Part shown: in pieces, positions 1 through 13,408 of the stretch
How positions within the stretch are numbered: position 1 is the first letter of the stretch
Layout of the letters: each line of letters starts with the position of its first letter
DNA from: Asterias rubens
Lineage: Eukaryota; Echinodermata; Asteroidea; Forcipulatida; Asteriidae
Length of the DNA stretch: 64,000 bases
NCBI RefSeq assembly: GCF_902459465.1
Contig: NC_047080.1
Location: forward strand, 10,452,866 to 10,516,865
Direction: 5' to 3'
Notes under the pieces: generated by a model
Seen by the model: only the letters and a program-made list of their open reading frames with translations
The model's database searches: none
Told to the model about the DNA's origin: nothing
Position numbers and translations under genes: made by a program

Positions 1-241
1 GTATTGAAACCTTGCAAAGGGCACCTCGGCAAAAGCACAGCGTGCCATGGGTTAATTTGAGGCCTGAACCTTTTTTAAAAAACACAATAATAGTGGCTTC
101 TTATATATTGCTCAAATCCATCACTCACTGACGCTCATGGTGCTCTAACATTATTACCCCTAGTTACTGTAAAAGTATCACTTCAAATTAAGAAAGCCCA
201 AACTGTTGTTGATGTTATTGTTATTGTTGTTTTTTATCTAG

Positions 242-3200
242 GCAATGGTGCATCTCTCGTCAGCTTTGGTGGGGCCACCGTATCCCGTGTTATTTTATCA
301 CTGTCAGCGATGATAAGGTCCCCGCCGGTGATGTAAGTCACAATATGATTCGTTTTTAAATTCAGCAAATAGTGCTGTCGTTTTTGCTTTTTCAGACTAC
401 TAGACTACTTATCATTAGGCAATCTGACTGTCTGTTTACCATCTGGGCCCAATTTCATAGCGCTGCTTAGCGGCTGATTTTTTGCTTACTGTGCGATTTC
501 TATTTCATAGCGCTGCTAACCGTAAGCACACAAAAGGCATGCTAACCTTCCGGTGCTTACCGCACAAAGAGATATGACATCACAATGCAAATCCATGGTA
601 AATGTGCAATATGGCCGCCCAATTCTTCTGCTAACCTGTGAAATACGCTTGCACCTTAGCGAATTTTTCTGCTACAGTAAGCACGAAAATTTGTTTACCG
701 TTTTGCAGCGCTATGAAATTCGGACCTGATCTTTCAATGAATTCTTGAACTTTCTGGAGATGATTGAAGTAAAGGGTTTGTTTCAAAAAAAAAGGGGGGG
801 GGGCAAGCGGGGATGCTACATTTGTGTAAAGTAGGATTTGAAACTTTGTATGGTGGAAATACAAGATAGTATTAGGTTTGCGGTAAAGCCATGTAATGAT
901 AATATCTAAATGAGTTGGGGTGGTTCTGAAAAGAACCGTTGGTTTTAACTCGACATTTCAATCAATGATCGTCTTCAGAAGAGCATACTGATCGAAACGT
1001 CGAGTTGAAACCAACGGTTCTTTTCAGAACCACCCAAACTCATTTAGCAGTATTAGAGAATATCATAACAATGAGTTACCTCAAACCTTTACATTTGTGT
1101 ATTTCTTACATTTGTGTACATTATAATTTTATGTTTCAATTTTGATTATTTTGACAGAACGTGGACAACAATTACTGGGTTAGTGCCAGAACAGAAGCCT
1201 TGGCTCTGGAGAAAGCTGCAAAACGGTTCAACGTTCCAGCTGAGAAAATCTCACTCAAACAAGGTACGGTACAGAATATAAATATGGGTGTCAAAGCCAA
1301 CATTGATCAAATATATACAAAGTATCAGAAGAATATTTTAATCTGTGATATTTCTGACCATTTGCCTCATAATAACTTATTCATCATTTCCCTGTCCATC
1401 AAAACAATTTCGCAGACATTCTGTTGACAGTATGCAGCGCTTCAGAAATAGCTTAAATCATGAAGATTGGTCTTCAGTCCTGAGCCCAGTTGAACCCAAT
1501 GGTTGATTTAAGAATTTCATGACCACTTTTTAACCATTTACACAGCATTTATATTCCTCTTGACAGATTCAAACACTCTCCAACAAAAAAACTCAACAAA
1601 GGTCGCAATAGATTTCCCTCAATCTTCTTAAATCCATCAATCATAAAAATGTGCTTTATCGTTAACCAAAAACTTAAGATGACAATTCGGTAGCATGTAT
1701 TCCTTTGCACTTTCTTTCTAACAGATGAAGACGTACTTGACACATGGTTCTCATCAGCACTTTTCCCATTCTCCATCTTTGGATGGCCTGACAAGGTAAA
1801 CTCTTCTCCCAAAAATAATTAAACAAATTTTTATATTGCCTAAGAAGACATAGCCAATACAAAGGGAAAAACAAGTTCTAATTGATATTTTGACCTTTGT
1901 ACTCTGAATGACCTTTGACCTTTACAGACTGAAGACCTTGAAGTCTTCTATCCCGGTACCCTTCTAGAGACTGGTCACGACATCCTCTTCTTCTGGGTAG
2001 CTCGCATGGTGATGTTTGGAATCAAGCTGACAGACAAGCTACCCTTCAAGGAGGTGTACCTCCATGCTATGGTCAGAGACGCTCACGGACGGAAAATGAG
2101 TAAATCTCTCGGTAACGTCATCGATCCGATTGATGTTATTACTGGTATCACACTAGAGGTAAGATTCAGCCCTAGGAGTTGGTGGCAACGGCCTCTGAAA
2201 AAAATAATTCTAGCTCACTCCTTGAAGTGGCCTTCAGGCCTTGTGTGTTGGGAGACTTTCATAAAATAACAAAATAAAAAACACAATAACCCTGAACTCT
2301 CCAACTACAGTTCTCCTTTCAGATCAACCAATCAGACCAGTGACTGACTCCACACTAAAACCTATGAACCCCTATAAAAAAGCCAATACCTCTCACACTC
2401 TTCAGTCTCCTGACGATGACTAGAGCAAGCTAGTTGAAACATTGAAACCAATTAAGAATTCACTGAGGTAGTGAAGTTTATAACGAGAAGTCCCCTTAAT
2501 CAACAAAGCCAAAGTAGTACAAGAACAGACTCAAAATGAGTTGAACAAGCACTCAGAGAGTTTGTGTTTATGTGTAAGTGTAGCTCGATACTCTTGAAAG
2601 AGAATTGAAAGATAAATCACATTCACAGTCACAAAAATTATAGAACGATATTGCACAATGAGGTATTTTATTTGAGTAAAAACATAAGACCATCAGGCTT
2701 GTCTCCAACTAAAATCACAGTCAACTTTGAGCCCTGATTATGCTAAGCAAGTTTATATTTGTTGTATTGTTTGTTAAAGAATCTTCACAAGTTACTTGAC
2801 AATAGTAACCTTGATCCGAGAGAGATTACCAGAGCCAAGAACGGCCAGTCGGCGGACTACCCCAATGGTATACCAGAGTGTGGAACAGACGCATTGAGGT
2901 TTGCTCTGTGTGCATACACAGCACAAGGTAAGCAAAGTTCACTGATCAGAAATAAAGTTAGTCATCTGGGTCCAATTTCATAGAGCTGCTTTTGAAGCAC
3001 GACAAAGTCATGCTTACCAGAATTACCAGCCTAAATAGCATTTCACTTGTACAATTTGTGACTGGCATTCTGCTCATTCCTAAGAAATTGTTAAGCAACA
3101 TCTTCTGCTCGGGCCTTGTTGTTTGTTGCCACAAATGGCAATCGGGCTAGGGTAGTGGTATCTGTCCTCGCCTTCCACCTCATAGGACCTTGGTTCAAAT

Positions 3201-6200
3201 CCTGCATGGGGCACTACAGTATGTGGATTTGGTTATATTCCCCTCCTGATTGTGTGGACTTGCCAGGAAATAATTCACTGGGGTTTTCCTCAAACATCTA
3301 AAACTGAACCTAGTCTAGTTACTAAGTTTGCTTTTCTGAGAATCCTTGGCTCCGCAACAAGAATTATTATTAGGTGAGGTTTTAACTAGTGTTGGTTCTG
3401 AAAAGAACAGGGCCCAATTTCGTAGAGCTGCTAAGCACAAAAATTTGTTTAGCATGAAATTTCTGCCTCGATAAAAACACGATTACCAACCATATTCCCA
3501 CATGATTTTCAGTATGAGCAAACAACAGCTGAATACCAAATACGCAACAAATGGAAATTTGGGTTGTAATCCTGTTATTCGATCAGTATGCCCTGGAATG
3601 ACAGAATTGATATTAAATACCAAAAGCCCAAAATCTTGAGGAATGGCACTTTTTTTTCTCTTGTTGCAGGTCGTGACATCAACCTTGATGTTCTACGTAT
3701 TCAAGGCTATCGATTCTTCTGTAATAAACTCTGGAATGCCACAAAGTTTGCTCTCAAGGCTCTCGGGGATGACTTCAAGCCAGTCCCGGAGTTCAAGGTG
3801 AGTGGAAGTGTCTCTAGAAGGGCGCAAAGGTAAAAGTCTTGCAAGCAAAGGTTCAATCAGTTAAAGAGTTCAGGTCATAATCCTCATGGAATCAAAAAAG
3901 AACCTTTCAAGCAAGCCTTTCTTTTTTCTCAATTCATTCTCTCGTATCACTTGGTGTTTCCACTTTCACAACTTTTGATCCAAAAAGGGTATCAACATGG
4001 TGTTTTAACAGCGTAAAAGCATAGATTATGCTCTTTTCAAATGTATCAATGTACAAACGACTGATCACACTACATTTAAGAATCGGAACAGTGAGTGTTG
4101 CTTGACATTCCTATCTTTGTGTTTTGATCTGCAGTCAAATGGTTCGGAGAGTCACATAGACAGGTGGATTCTGAGTAAGCTAGCCAGCGCTGTGAAGGTC
4201 TGTGAGGATGGGTGGCCAGTCTATGACTTCCCTGGTATTACGACAGCTATTCACTCCTTCTGGCTGTATGACCTTTGTGACGTCTACTTAGTAAGTACCA
4301 ACATAAATATCCGTAACAACACTTATTGGGCACTTAATGCGGTTGTTTCTAAGCGCACATTCAGTATTTTCCTGCAAGAAGGTATGTGCGACTATGTTTG
4401 AATTATGAGATCTACTCCTTTAACACGGCATCATGTAGGTTTACAAGGTTTACAACTCTTTGTGAAATCGACCCCTGGTGTCACCGAATGGGACTCAAAC
4501 CTACACTCTGCTGATCAGAAACACAAGAGTATGAGTCCGGTGCTCTTAACCACTAGGCCACGACACGACAATTTTTTGTCCACACCTCAGCTAGGCATTC
4601 AAGTTGTAAAAATTCATCATCCCACTCTCTCTTCAGGAATCCATCATGCCTCTACTGCGAGGATCTGACTCCACTGTGGTCGATATTGATTTGTCAGACA
4701 GTAGGAGGGTTGACTATTGAATGGTCAGACCGTTGGAGGGTCGACTATTGAATGGTCAGACCGTTGGAGGGTCGACTATTGAATGGTCAGACAGTTGGAG
4801 GGTCGACTATTGAATGGTCAGACAGTAGGAGGGTCGACTATTGAATGGTCAGACAGTAGGAGGGTCGACTATTGAATGGTCAGACAGTAGGAGGGTTGAC
4901 TATTGAATGGTCAGACAGTAGGAGGGTTGACTATTGAATGGTCAGACAGTAGGAGGGTTGACTATTGAATGGTCAGACAGTTGGAGGGTCGACTATTGAA
5001 TGGTCAGACAGTTGGAGGGTTGACTATTGAATGGTCAGACAGTAGGAGGGTTGACTATTGAATGGTCAGACAGTAGGAGGGTTGACTATTGAATGGTCAG
5101 ACAGTTGGAGGGTTGACTATTAAATGAGGGTTAACAACATTCCTTATTCCCTTCTCTCTTCAGGAATCAATCAAGCCTCTACTTAGAGGATCTGACTCGC
5201 CAGCTCTTGCCAACACTCGTCAGGTTCTCTACACCTGTCTGGATGTAGGTCTGCGTCTCATCTCACCCATCATGCCGTACCTTAGCGAGGAACTCTACCA
5301 GAGATTACCGCGCAGGACAGAGAATGAACCTCTGAGTATATGTGTCACTCCATACCCAGAAACAGCTCAGGTAGGACCCCCCACAAAAAAACAAAAAAAA
5401 CAAGAAAGGACCTCCAAGATGGGATTGTTAGTCAACCAAGCCCTACAAAGTTGTATACCCCAATTGTATATTTTGAGAAAGTTCTATTTGAACAAACTAT
5501 TTTAAAACAAATAATATTCATGTTTTATTTTTATTTCATTAATGCTGATTAAAACACATTTGCAGTAAAAAGTATTGAGTTATAGTCTCTATGGTACGAT
5601 ATGGTAGTTAATACGATAAAAAGCAGTATTTTAATGACAAAATGCACATACAAATTCCCCAAAGATAAAAGACCCAGAACTACACAAAAGGACAATCTTA
5701 TCCCAGTACTGTCTCTACACAGATTAGGAAAACGGTGCACAATGATAAAATTTTCAAGTCGCAGACGGGTCCTGGAGGAACACCAGGCAGTTCAAGACTG
5801 CATCCAAACCAATGACAGCAATAAAACAAACTGTCGTTTGTTGATAAGAGTAATATACGAGTTGCAACGTCTATTTTATAACACTTCAATTGGTTGTTTT
5901 CAGAATCCGTTCTACAACGAGCAGCAAGAGGCCGAGGTCACACTGGTCCAGGACATCGTGGGTAAAGCACGATCAATGAGATCAGATTACAATCTCACCA
6001 AGCAGAAGATTGATAGTAAGTCTACCGTGTAGCTTTTCTTTTCAAAAGAAACCAAGTTTCTCAGCATTTAGAGGTATTATACAGGATTTATAGAGCTGGG
6101 GGGAGGGGGCATTATATCACTCAAGTCATGAAATACTTTTGACTTTTGGATGAACAAATGCAACACAATTAGCAAGATACATTTGTTTATTGAGAAAGAC

Positions 6201-7576
6201 TTGGACACTAAAAGCTGGGTATATCAGGTTAAAAATGCTACAGAAAAGCAGGCACTGAAAGAGTTAATAAATAGCTTTCTTATTCTTATTTTTTAGCTTA
6301 CTTGAGATGCACTGACCAAGCTGTGGCAGATACTCTCAGCCAATACCAAGATCTGATCATCACACTATCATCGGCATCAGCCGTGCACTGCCTCGTTGGA
6401 ACAGCGCCCCCAAGTGGCTGCGCCATGGCAACCGTATCGGACAAATGTGAAGTGCATCTACTACTCAAGGTTTGTAAATCAACCAATCAACACAAAGAAA
6501 TGACTTTTGCTTATCATTAATAAAAGGGGCATGAAGATTTTGTACATGAAAGCAGATGGAATTCATTTCTAAGGAGATAACGATCAAAGAAATATTGATG
6601 AAGAAAAATTCAGAGCTACCCACCAGGCTAGGTGGGTGGTCTAGTGGCGAGACATCTGCTCTAGCAATGCAAATGATGTGGGTTTGAATCCCACCCGAGT
6701 GATTTGCCTGTGGATTTTTGTTCACAGAACTCGGGCAAAGTACTGAGTTTTTTTATACACATTGGTGTAAGGGTAGAAACAAAATGTAAGAAATATTTTT
6801 TTATTTCACAGGGGTTGATCGATTCAGAGAAGGAGATTGTCAAACTAACTCAACGAATCGAGAAGTTAGAAGTACAGCGGAATAAACTCCAGCAGGCCAT
6901 GGCTGTTGCTGACTACGCTACAAAAGTGCCACAAACTGTGCAAGATAGTAATAAAGAAAAGGTATGTACAGGGGTTGTCATTAACACAGTATCGCAAGAG
7001 TGTTTCATTGTAAGCCTTCCTAGCTCCCAACAAAATCCAACACCATAAACTCAACACCCAAACTGTTGGACTTGCTGAATCCTAACTCCTGTCAGTGTTA
7101 TGTAGATGTTGGAGCCGAGCCTTCAACTCAACACCCAGACTCGCTGAACCATACAGTGTAACTCTTGTGATTGATTGACTAGGGTCCTGTTTCACTCCAA
7201 CAAAATCCAACAAAATTTGATAACTCAACACCCAAACTGTTGGACTCGCTAAACCCTAACTCCTGTGTCTGGTTGACTTGAATTCTTCCTCAAGCCAACA
7301 AAATCCAACACTATACAATACCTCAACAACCAAACTGTTGGACTCTGATTATGGTGGTGTGCCTGGTCCCATGTAAAGCATGGTCAGTTAACTGTGCTAG
7401 TGCAGTTAGCTGACCAACAGAATAAAAAAACATATTGTTTGATTTTGAAGGACAATCTTTCCAAAATAATGCCTTAAAAATGTCATCCTTTGTTACAGAT
7501 GGTCCAATCAGAAAATGAAGTAAAGAAACTCCAAGATGCGATGGCTATGTTCCGCTTGGTCGGCCAGGAGAATTGA
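242..7576 (+). CDS. VARS1: Valyl-tRNA synthetase, cytosolic (3' part, 12 exons)
   Basis: Charges tRNA-Val with valine in the cytosol; class I aminoacyl-tRNA synthetase. Visible exons: 242-332, 1158-1263, 1725-1795, 1928-2158, 2780-2927, 3670-3797, 4135-4290, 5164-5370, 5904-6015, 6297-6469, 6812-6961, 7499-7576. All have AG/GT borders and the phase is kept throughout (1651 nt, about 549 residues, TGA at 7574-7576). The first exon reads [12 protein letters not shown], typical of the ValRS editing/catalytic core. The 1928-2158 exon holds [15 protein letters not shown] and the ATP-binding KMSKS loop ([10 protein letters not shown]). Later exons give the anticodon-binding helical domain (DRWI, DYNLT), and the last two form the C-terminal coiled-coil arm seen in ValRS. 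The animal cytosolic enzyme is about 1260 aa, so the N-terminal half lies left of the window. The C-terminal match favours the cytosolic form over mitochondrial VARS2. Confidence 0.95.
445..726. repeat. Foldback element, GGGCCCAATTTC family
   Basis: Opens GGGCCCAATTTCATAGCGCT and closes with its reverse complement (AGCGCTATGAAATTCGGACC), with internal repeats of GCTTAC and GCTAACC. It is a non-coding MITE-like inverted repeat in a VARS1 intron. Other copies and halves recur across the window. Confidence 0.65.
906..1048. repeat. Foldback element with GAAACGTCGAG arms
   Basis: An inverted repeat of about 45 bp per arm: AAATGAGTTGGGGTGGTTCT at the left mirrors AGAACCACCCAAACTCATTT at the right, around a GATCGTCTTCAGAAGAGC centre. 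Relatives lie at 38105-38200 and 43375-43545. Confidence 0.7.
3140..3375 (+). mobile_element. tRNA-derived SINE
   Basis: A-box-like GGCTAGGGTAGTGGTATCTG and B-box-like TGGTTCAAATCCTGC lie about 45 bp apart, followed by a tRNA-unrelated body and an ATT-repeat tail. It lies in a VARS1 intron. Confidence 0.6.
4470..4575 (-). mobile_element. SINE head fragment
   Basis: In reverse complement it carries an A-box-like TGGCCTAGTGGTTAAGAGC and B-box-like GGTTTGAGTCCCATTC. Same family as 17925-18455 and 40442-40560. Confidence 0.6.
4637..4672 (+). pseudogene. Duplicate start of VARS1 exon 8 with its acceptor
   Basis: The sequence CTCTCTTCAG, followed by GAATCCATCATGCCTCTACT and GCGAGGATCTGACTC, repeats the acceptor and first 35 bases of the real exon at 5164 (GAATCAATCAAGCCTCTACT). 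After that it diverges into the 31-bp minisatellite. The true exon encodes the rest of the domain, so this is a relic. Used as an exon it would run to a stop inside the array. Confidence 0.8.
4683..5128. repeat. 31-bp minisatellite in VARS1 intron 7
   Basis: About 14 tandem copies of a unit like GGGTTGACTATTGAATGGTC plus AGACAGTAGGA, with variants TCGAC/TTGAC and GTTGG/GTAGG. It lies between the duplicated and the real exon 8 start. Confidence 0.9.
6615..6790 (+). mobile_element. tRNA-derived SINE
   Basis: GGTGGTCTAGTGGCGAGACA (A box) and GTGGGTTTGAATCCCACCC (B box), followed by a body ending GTGTAAGGGTAGAAACAAAA. It lies just upstream of VARS1 exon 6812-6961. Confidence 0.65.
7015..7345. 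repeat. Imperfect repeats in VARS1 last intron
   Basis: Three diverged copies of a block containing CCAACAAAATCCAACA and CAACACCCAAACTGTTGGAC (itself a small palindrome), at about 7025, 7198 and 7300. Confidence 0.6.
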
Positions 7577-9890
7577 CCTTTGAACTGTGAAAGGTCATAG
7601 TTCAAATAAGTGTGCAACAAGATGTATTACAGAAGGCAAGGACTCCAGAGCTATTATACACTTTATAAATAATTGCTCTTAATAAGCTAAGAAGAAAACA
7701 TAATGTTCCTACATATGAGTTGGAAATTTATAAATGTTTTCAGAGTATTAGGCTGGGTATTCATTTGGTAATGATTTCAAACTGTCTAGTGTGTAATTTC
7801 TATCTGTTATAAAGAAAGTATGTCAGTAAGCATCCTTTGAAATGATTTTGTCTGAAACGCCCCCCGCTAAAAAGAATTCATGAGCAACATTTTAATCATC
7901 AATGGAAGTGTCCTTTTCCCTCTTACAGATTAAGTTCAAGGCCTGGCTGTAAACACAAACATGGAAATACTATAATTTAAACATGCATACTTCATACTTA
8001 GTTTTTGACCTTTTTGTCAGCAATGAATCTCAATCCTGTTTTACATTCAAATTTGTGCCTTTAACTACAGCCACTTCATTTTGATACTTTATTGATTCCT
8101 CGATCAAAATACTTGATAAGAAAGTTGTGGATGTATTCACATAAAACCATGTCAAATGCTTCACTTAAAGGCAGTGGACACTATTGGTAATTGTCAAAGA
8201 CTAGCCTTCACAGTTGGTGTATCTCAACATATGCATAAAATAACAAACCTGTGAAAATTTGAGCTCAATCGGTCATCGAACTTGCGAGATAATAATGAAA
8301 GAAAAAAATACCCTTGTCACACGAAGTTGTGTGCGTTTAGATGGTTGATTTCGAGACCTCAAGTTCTAAATCTGAGGTCTCAAAATCAAATTCATGGAAA
8401 ATTACTTCTTTCTCAAAAACTAAGGCACTTCAGAGGGAGCCGTTTCTCACAATGTTTTATACCATCAACATCTCCCCATTACTCGTCACCAAGAAAGGTT
8501 TGATGCCAATAATTATTTTGAGTAATTACCAATAGTGTCCACTGCCTTTAACATGTTTTCACTGTACTGATAAGTAAAACATGCCTGGAATATGTCACAA
8601 TGGTGGTGTGCGTCTTCAATATTGCTCAAAGGGGGAAAATCAAAAAATTTTCGTAATGCTTAATCATTTATATAAAAATAAATTATTACAGCATATATTT
8701 GAGCAGAAGTTTTTGTGCGGATATGAATCTTTTTAAACAGAAGACTTTTAAGTCTGAATTTCTTCAACAGATGCCCTAGGTCTGGAATTTCTTGGAGGTC
8801 ATGGTCTTTGTTGGTCTTAGCCTTCGTGCCCCTTCAAAAGTTTCCCGCAAAATTTTTTTTTAATGGAAGTGACCAATGCAAAATAAAAATGACCTTGCCC
8901 TCTCATAGATGAAAGACCAGGCTGGATATGCCCCCCCCCCCCAAAGGACTTCTCGTAAAATTTATTGTTAAAACTTACTTTCATTATTTTTGCTGGGTTT
9001 GGGGAGCACCTATTTTTTGTGTGTGGTAATCTAGTGTATTTCTAAATCTTGCTTTTATTTGGAGGTAATATTTTTAGTTTATTTATTCAAAGCGCCTTCT
9101 TTAATGGAGTAAACTTCTTACCAGTATCACATGCCTTTATTGTGTTGTGATATCTTTGGTATAAATCTAAAATACTGATTATGACAGAGTTCTGCCACAA
9201 AATATGTCAGCTTTAACTTAAAGTTGCTGAGGTTATTTACCAAGTATGACAGTGGATTTTGATCGATATGGGGCTGTTCTCTTTCAGGATTGCTTTATTA
9301 TTTAGATTTAATTTTCAGATCAGGTGAACTACAAGAATTTATGTTTAGCTGTTTTAAAAGTGAGGGTTGGTAAACAAATGTGAGTTTTTTGTATAATGAG
9401 TGTACTATTCTGAAGTATCACACATCTGCTATTCGGATCAAGGGAGGGTCACTACTCAATTAAATTTAATTCAAAGAACTTTATTCATCCGCAACAGGCA
9501 ATTACATCAGTTGGCCAGCTCCATATACAAACAACAGTTAGGACTAGAAATTGACACTATTATACACTCAAAAGATTTTGACTGAAAAGTTGGTGCACCA
9601 TTGTGTGCGCTGCCACTTTGTTTCTAGACATCCTAGATACACCACTTTGTAATCCGAACTAATTGAGGATGTTCATGTTTTTACTCAGGGATGATGAATC
9701 CTTTAAAAGTAACTTGATCCATTTCTTGATTTGGGGTTATTCTACTTAAATGCAATTCTTAAGATATGTCTTTAAGCAAGTAACATATGGAATGTAGATG
9801 TTATAATTAAAATACATATTCAAACTTGAAACCATCAGTGATGAAATAAATTACTTTGCAATGTAACTTCAAATAAAACGTTTGTTTGAG
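7577..9890 (+). other. VARS1 3' UTR and downstream flank
   Basis: AT-rich non-coding sequence follows the VARS1 stop. Candidate AATAAA poly(A) signals occur near 8687, 9845 and 9873. A complete TTAA-flanked MITE sits inside at 8165-8551. Where the transcript really ends cannot be read from the sequence. Confidence 0.45.
8165..8551 (+). mobile_element. TTAA-flanked MITE, copy 1 (full length)
   Basis: Bounded by TTAA on both sides. Terminal inverted repeats run AGGCAGTGGACACTATTGG at the left and the reverse complement CCAATAGTGTCCACTGCCT at the right, about 24 bp each. It has no coding capacity, and the interior is shared with the other copies. A TTAA target site and this arrangement suit Kolobok or piggyBac-superfamily MITEs. 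It lies in the VARS1 3' flank. Confidence 0.85.
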
Positions 9891-10925
9891 AGTATTTTTC
9901 ATTAGAATGAGATGGGTAAGGTACGATTATTGAAAACTATTTTGTACTGGGGAGGGGGAAATAAAATTTGAAGTGGCAGCAATGCTGTCATTTTTAGAAG
10001 TTAATTTTTGTTTTTTGAAATTGTTATCTTCTAAATATTCACAAAAGCAACACATTTTTAAATGTAAAGGTTTTTTTGTTGTCTTTTTGGCCTGGTACAA
10101 TAGTTGTTTCATTCTCTTCAGTGGGTACGATTAATTATTAAAACTTGCTGATCACCAAGTTGGCCCCAACCACAGTTTAATTCCCAAGTTAGTATGTTTT
10201 TATCCTGAATGTCTGACGTCACACTTCGAGGCTCTGGCTGTTGCACCAGAGAGTGCCCTTCTAGGTCAATCCCCATCCATAATCACCTTTCACCATAATT
10301 AATTTCACATGGAAACACGACGCCAAATCCTACATACATGACAACATTACATGCAAGTACATGTACATGTACATCATAGCATGTCCATCATAATAATACA
10401 CTGTGAACACGTCACTTTAACTTAGCAGACGACCGAAAGTAAGCTTTCCACATCTGTGTTTTGATTGGTCCGATGTAATGTTGGCAGCTGCACCCAAATC
10501 ACCTTGGACCAATCAAAACAGTGCACGTTTTGTAGGCCTTAGTTTATGGTCAATGTGCGGTTTGAATGTCTCGTGTTTACTATACTGACGAGCAAGGTGA
10601 CATGTACCCTCTTTGCTAATACTATAGTCATCATATAAACCTCGCCCAAAGAGGAGGGCAGCTGTTTGTGTCATGCAAATTGCGTATAACATAATGATTT
10701 GGTACAAAACTAGCTCTAGTACAACAATCCGATTAATAATAATAAAAAGGCAAAAGAGAAATTATGTTAAAACTTGTGAACTGTATTTCCAAAGGAATTC
10801 GGTTATAAAGGAATGTTGTGTATAGAGGAATGTGGTACAACAATGGATGAGGTCACATTGTCATTTCTCAAGTAGAATTATCAAGTTGGGACACTCTTTC
10901 TTTCAAACGAATCCCTCACTGTCCC

Positions 10926-11066
10926 AAAACCGGATAACTTTCCGTATCGTGCCACCACTGTTTCACTCATTTTGACAAAAAAAGGGATATTTCATTGAGG
11001 TAAATTAGATACTATTTTATTTCATATCAAATGAAAAAATGGTGGCGTGATACGGAAACCCTCCCC
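10926..11066. repeat. Short foldback element, TTTCCGTATGGCGCCACC family
   Basis: AACTTTCCGTATCGTGCCACC at the left is inverted as GGTGGCGTGATACGGAAACC at the right, around TTTCATTGAGGTAAATTAGA. It is about 135 bp. Other copies are at 26577-26705 and 52556-52690, with a part at 29526-29625. Confidence 0.7.
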
Positions 11067-11995
11067 CACTTTTTTTTTTTACTTTTTACTTACAGCGCCA
11101 AGTTTGAATCCGCTCACGTGGTTAAAAAAAATAGCCAACAATTTCTGCCAAAATTTCCATTAGGAGTTTACCCTTAGACAAAATTTAAAGTTGGCGGTCT
11201 TTGATTTAAGAAAAAACGGCATATAATACATGCCGTCGGGGTCAGACGGCCATTCTCTGCTGTTGCCATGCACTGGACACCATTGCGGTGTATGCATGCA
11301 ACGGGGGAGTCCAACGCGGGCTGGTCGTAAGTTGGGCATATGAACAAAGTGTTTACCGAAAGTGAAAGACAAAACAAATAAAAACCTCAAATTTGCACCT
11401 TTACATCCATGTACAAATAGAAATAAACTCACCAAGGACTTCTACAATGTCACTGGAGTAAAACTGAGTCGTCTGTCGTGGCGAAATGGTGCATAGTATA
11501 GAAAGATGATGACGATGATAAAATTCCTACACGAAATTCTCCACATTCGCAAATCCACGTGAGTCGCGAAAAGGGCGGACATTTTAAAAGTGACCACTTC
11601 ATTGTTGCGCACGCGCACAAGTACATTGCGCCTTTTATTTCTACGGCGAAAGAGGGCGTGGTAACCGTTCTGGAAAATACTATGTTTCTTTCAAGAAATA
11701 GTGGGAGTGTATCTTAATAGGTGAATTTGGGAGAATAAGGAAATGTCAGATGAGGATTTGATGAACAACAAATCTATACAATAATTCCAATATCAATAAT
11801 CATAATTTATTTTGATAATGAAAAAGTTTGCATTTGATGCCAAAAAACATACAGAAAAGACTGACCCATTTGGCAAAAATTACAATCAAGAAATATCACT
11901 CCATCATTAATCAATTAATTAGTTAAAGTTACATCCAAAAACAAGGCATCATGCATATTAAACCATAATTTCGGGTAAGCAGGGCCAAGAAGTAG

Positions 11996-12191
11996 GGCCC
12001 AAGTGCCGAATTCATAAAGTCTGTAAGCACAAAAACTTGCTTAGCACAAACAAATGTTGCTGATAAAAAAAAAAAATTGGTAACGAGGCAGAATACCATA
12101 TTGCTGTGACTGGTACCCTGGTCATTTCTTGCTTAGCCAATAAATTTCCTAAGCACAATTTCCTGCTTAACAGCTTTATGAAATCGGGCCC
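11996..12191. repeat. Foldback element, GGGCCCAATTTC family
   Basis: Starts GGGCCCAAGTGCCGAATTCAT and ends AACAGCTTTATGAAATCGGGCCC; the two arms are inverted around GCTTAGC-rich stems. Confidence 0.65.
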
Positions 12192-12939
12192 TGATGACAA
12201 CATCATTGTGTGCTTAAAAACAGAACATATAGTTCAAAATCATAGATATAGGCACACATTGTTCATTGAGTGAGGAAAATATAATGCCAAAGATTTGTTT
12301 GAGAAAAACAAACAGCGCAGTCCTTATTGGGAGTTTCCACAAACTAGGGTAAAATGTATCAACCCCCCAAAAAACTTGACATTTGCCGATTGTTCTTTAT
12401 GTGCAATACATGCAAACTTCGAAACTTCACTCACACATGCACAGCCAGTATCTTTCAGGTTATTTTTGGTGGGGGTCAACAAATTAAAACATAAATTGTC
12501 TTTATTTTTTTCTAAACAAAAAAAAATACCTTACTGTGAAGATATTTCAATGAATTTAACAATTTCAAAACTTATTTTGTTCGCAACTAGCGATCTTAGA
12601 ATACAGTTTCATATAATTCAAAAAGTTTTGGACCCTTTTTTCCAAAACAAATAGCAAAATTTATGATTGTACCATACAATAAGGACAGCTAGGACAACAG
12701 GAGTACCATTCCTGTCATATCATATAACATCTACCAGATATTTTGTATTTTTTTTGCGACCTCAAATAAGCAGGTGGGTATTTTTCAGACAATTTGTGAT
12801 TAGAGTGATTTAAATAAATGGTTCTGGTGATCAACACTGGGGAATTTAAAGGAAGGAGTTAGGAGGGTTTCAAAATAAATCAAATTTGTAGTTATATAAT
12901 AAATGTTAAATTTGCATCGGGGATAAAGAATATTAATTT

Positions 12940-13085
12940 GGGTTTTTACCCATACACCGATGTGTGTTAGCACTGTATACTCAGTACTTTCCCGAGTCCT
13001 GTGAAAACATATCAAAGGCATATTACTCGGGGGAATTTGAACCCACGACCCTTGCAATTCCAGAGCAATTTTCTAGAGCAGTTTG
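12940..13085 (-). mobile_element. tRNA-derived SINE
   Basis: Reverse complement of the 6615 family: GAATTTGAACCCACGACCC is the inverted B box, with the body ACACCGATGTGTGTTAGCAC. Confidence 0.55.
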
Positions 13086-13408
13086 TAGTTGTTTATAAAC
13101 AGAGTAGTGACCTACAATTCACAAAACAAACTTATTTATTTGCATAATTTACTGATAATTTTTGGTCCAATTTTTCTTTGAACAGGGAGAAGTTGCAGAC
13201 AAACAAATCTTAAAGGACATTGCAAGTTACAATCACTCCGTAAATCTTAGACTTAACAAACTACCGTTAACCCGTTCAAAATTGTTCTTCTAGTCAAGAA
13301 AATGTAACAAATCAAATGGCTCCTACACATTTCCATTAATTGCTTTGTTATATGGTCACAGTTTGTACCTTTAAACCTGCAGCCAGCTTTGCTTGGTAGC
13401 ACATACCC

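Noticed and set aside
11160-11540. Possible minus-strand first exon near the CpG-rich patch
   Set aside because: A GTGAGT donor follows a short open stretch (QFYSSDIVEVL), but there is no ATG in frame and no downstream exon could be found.
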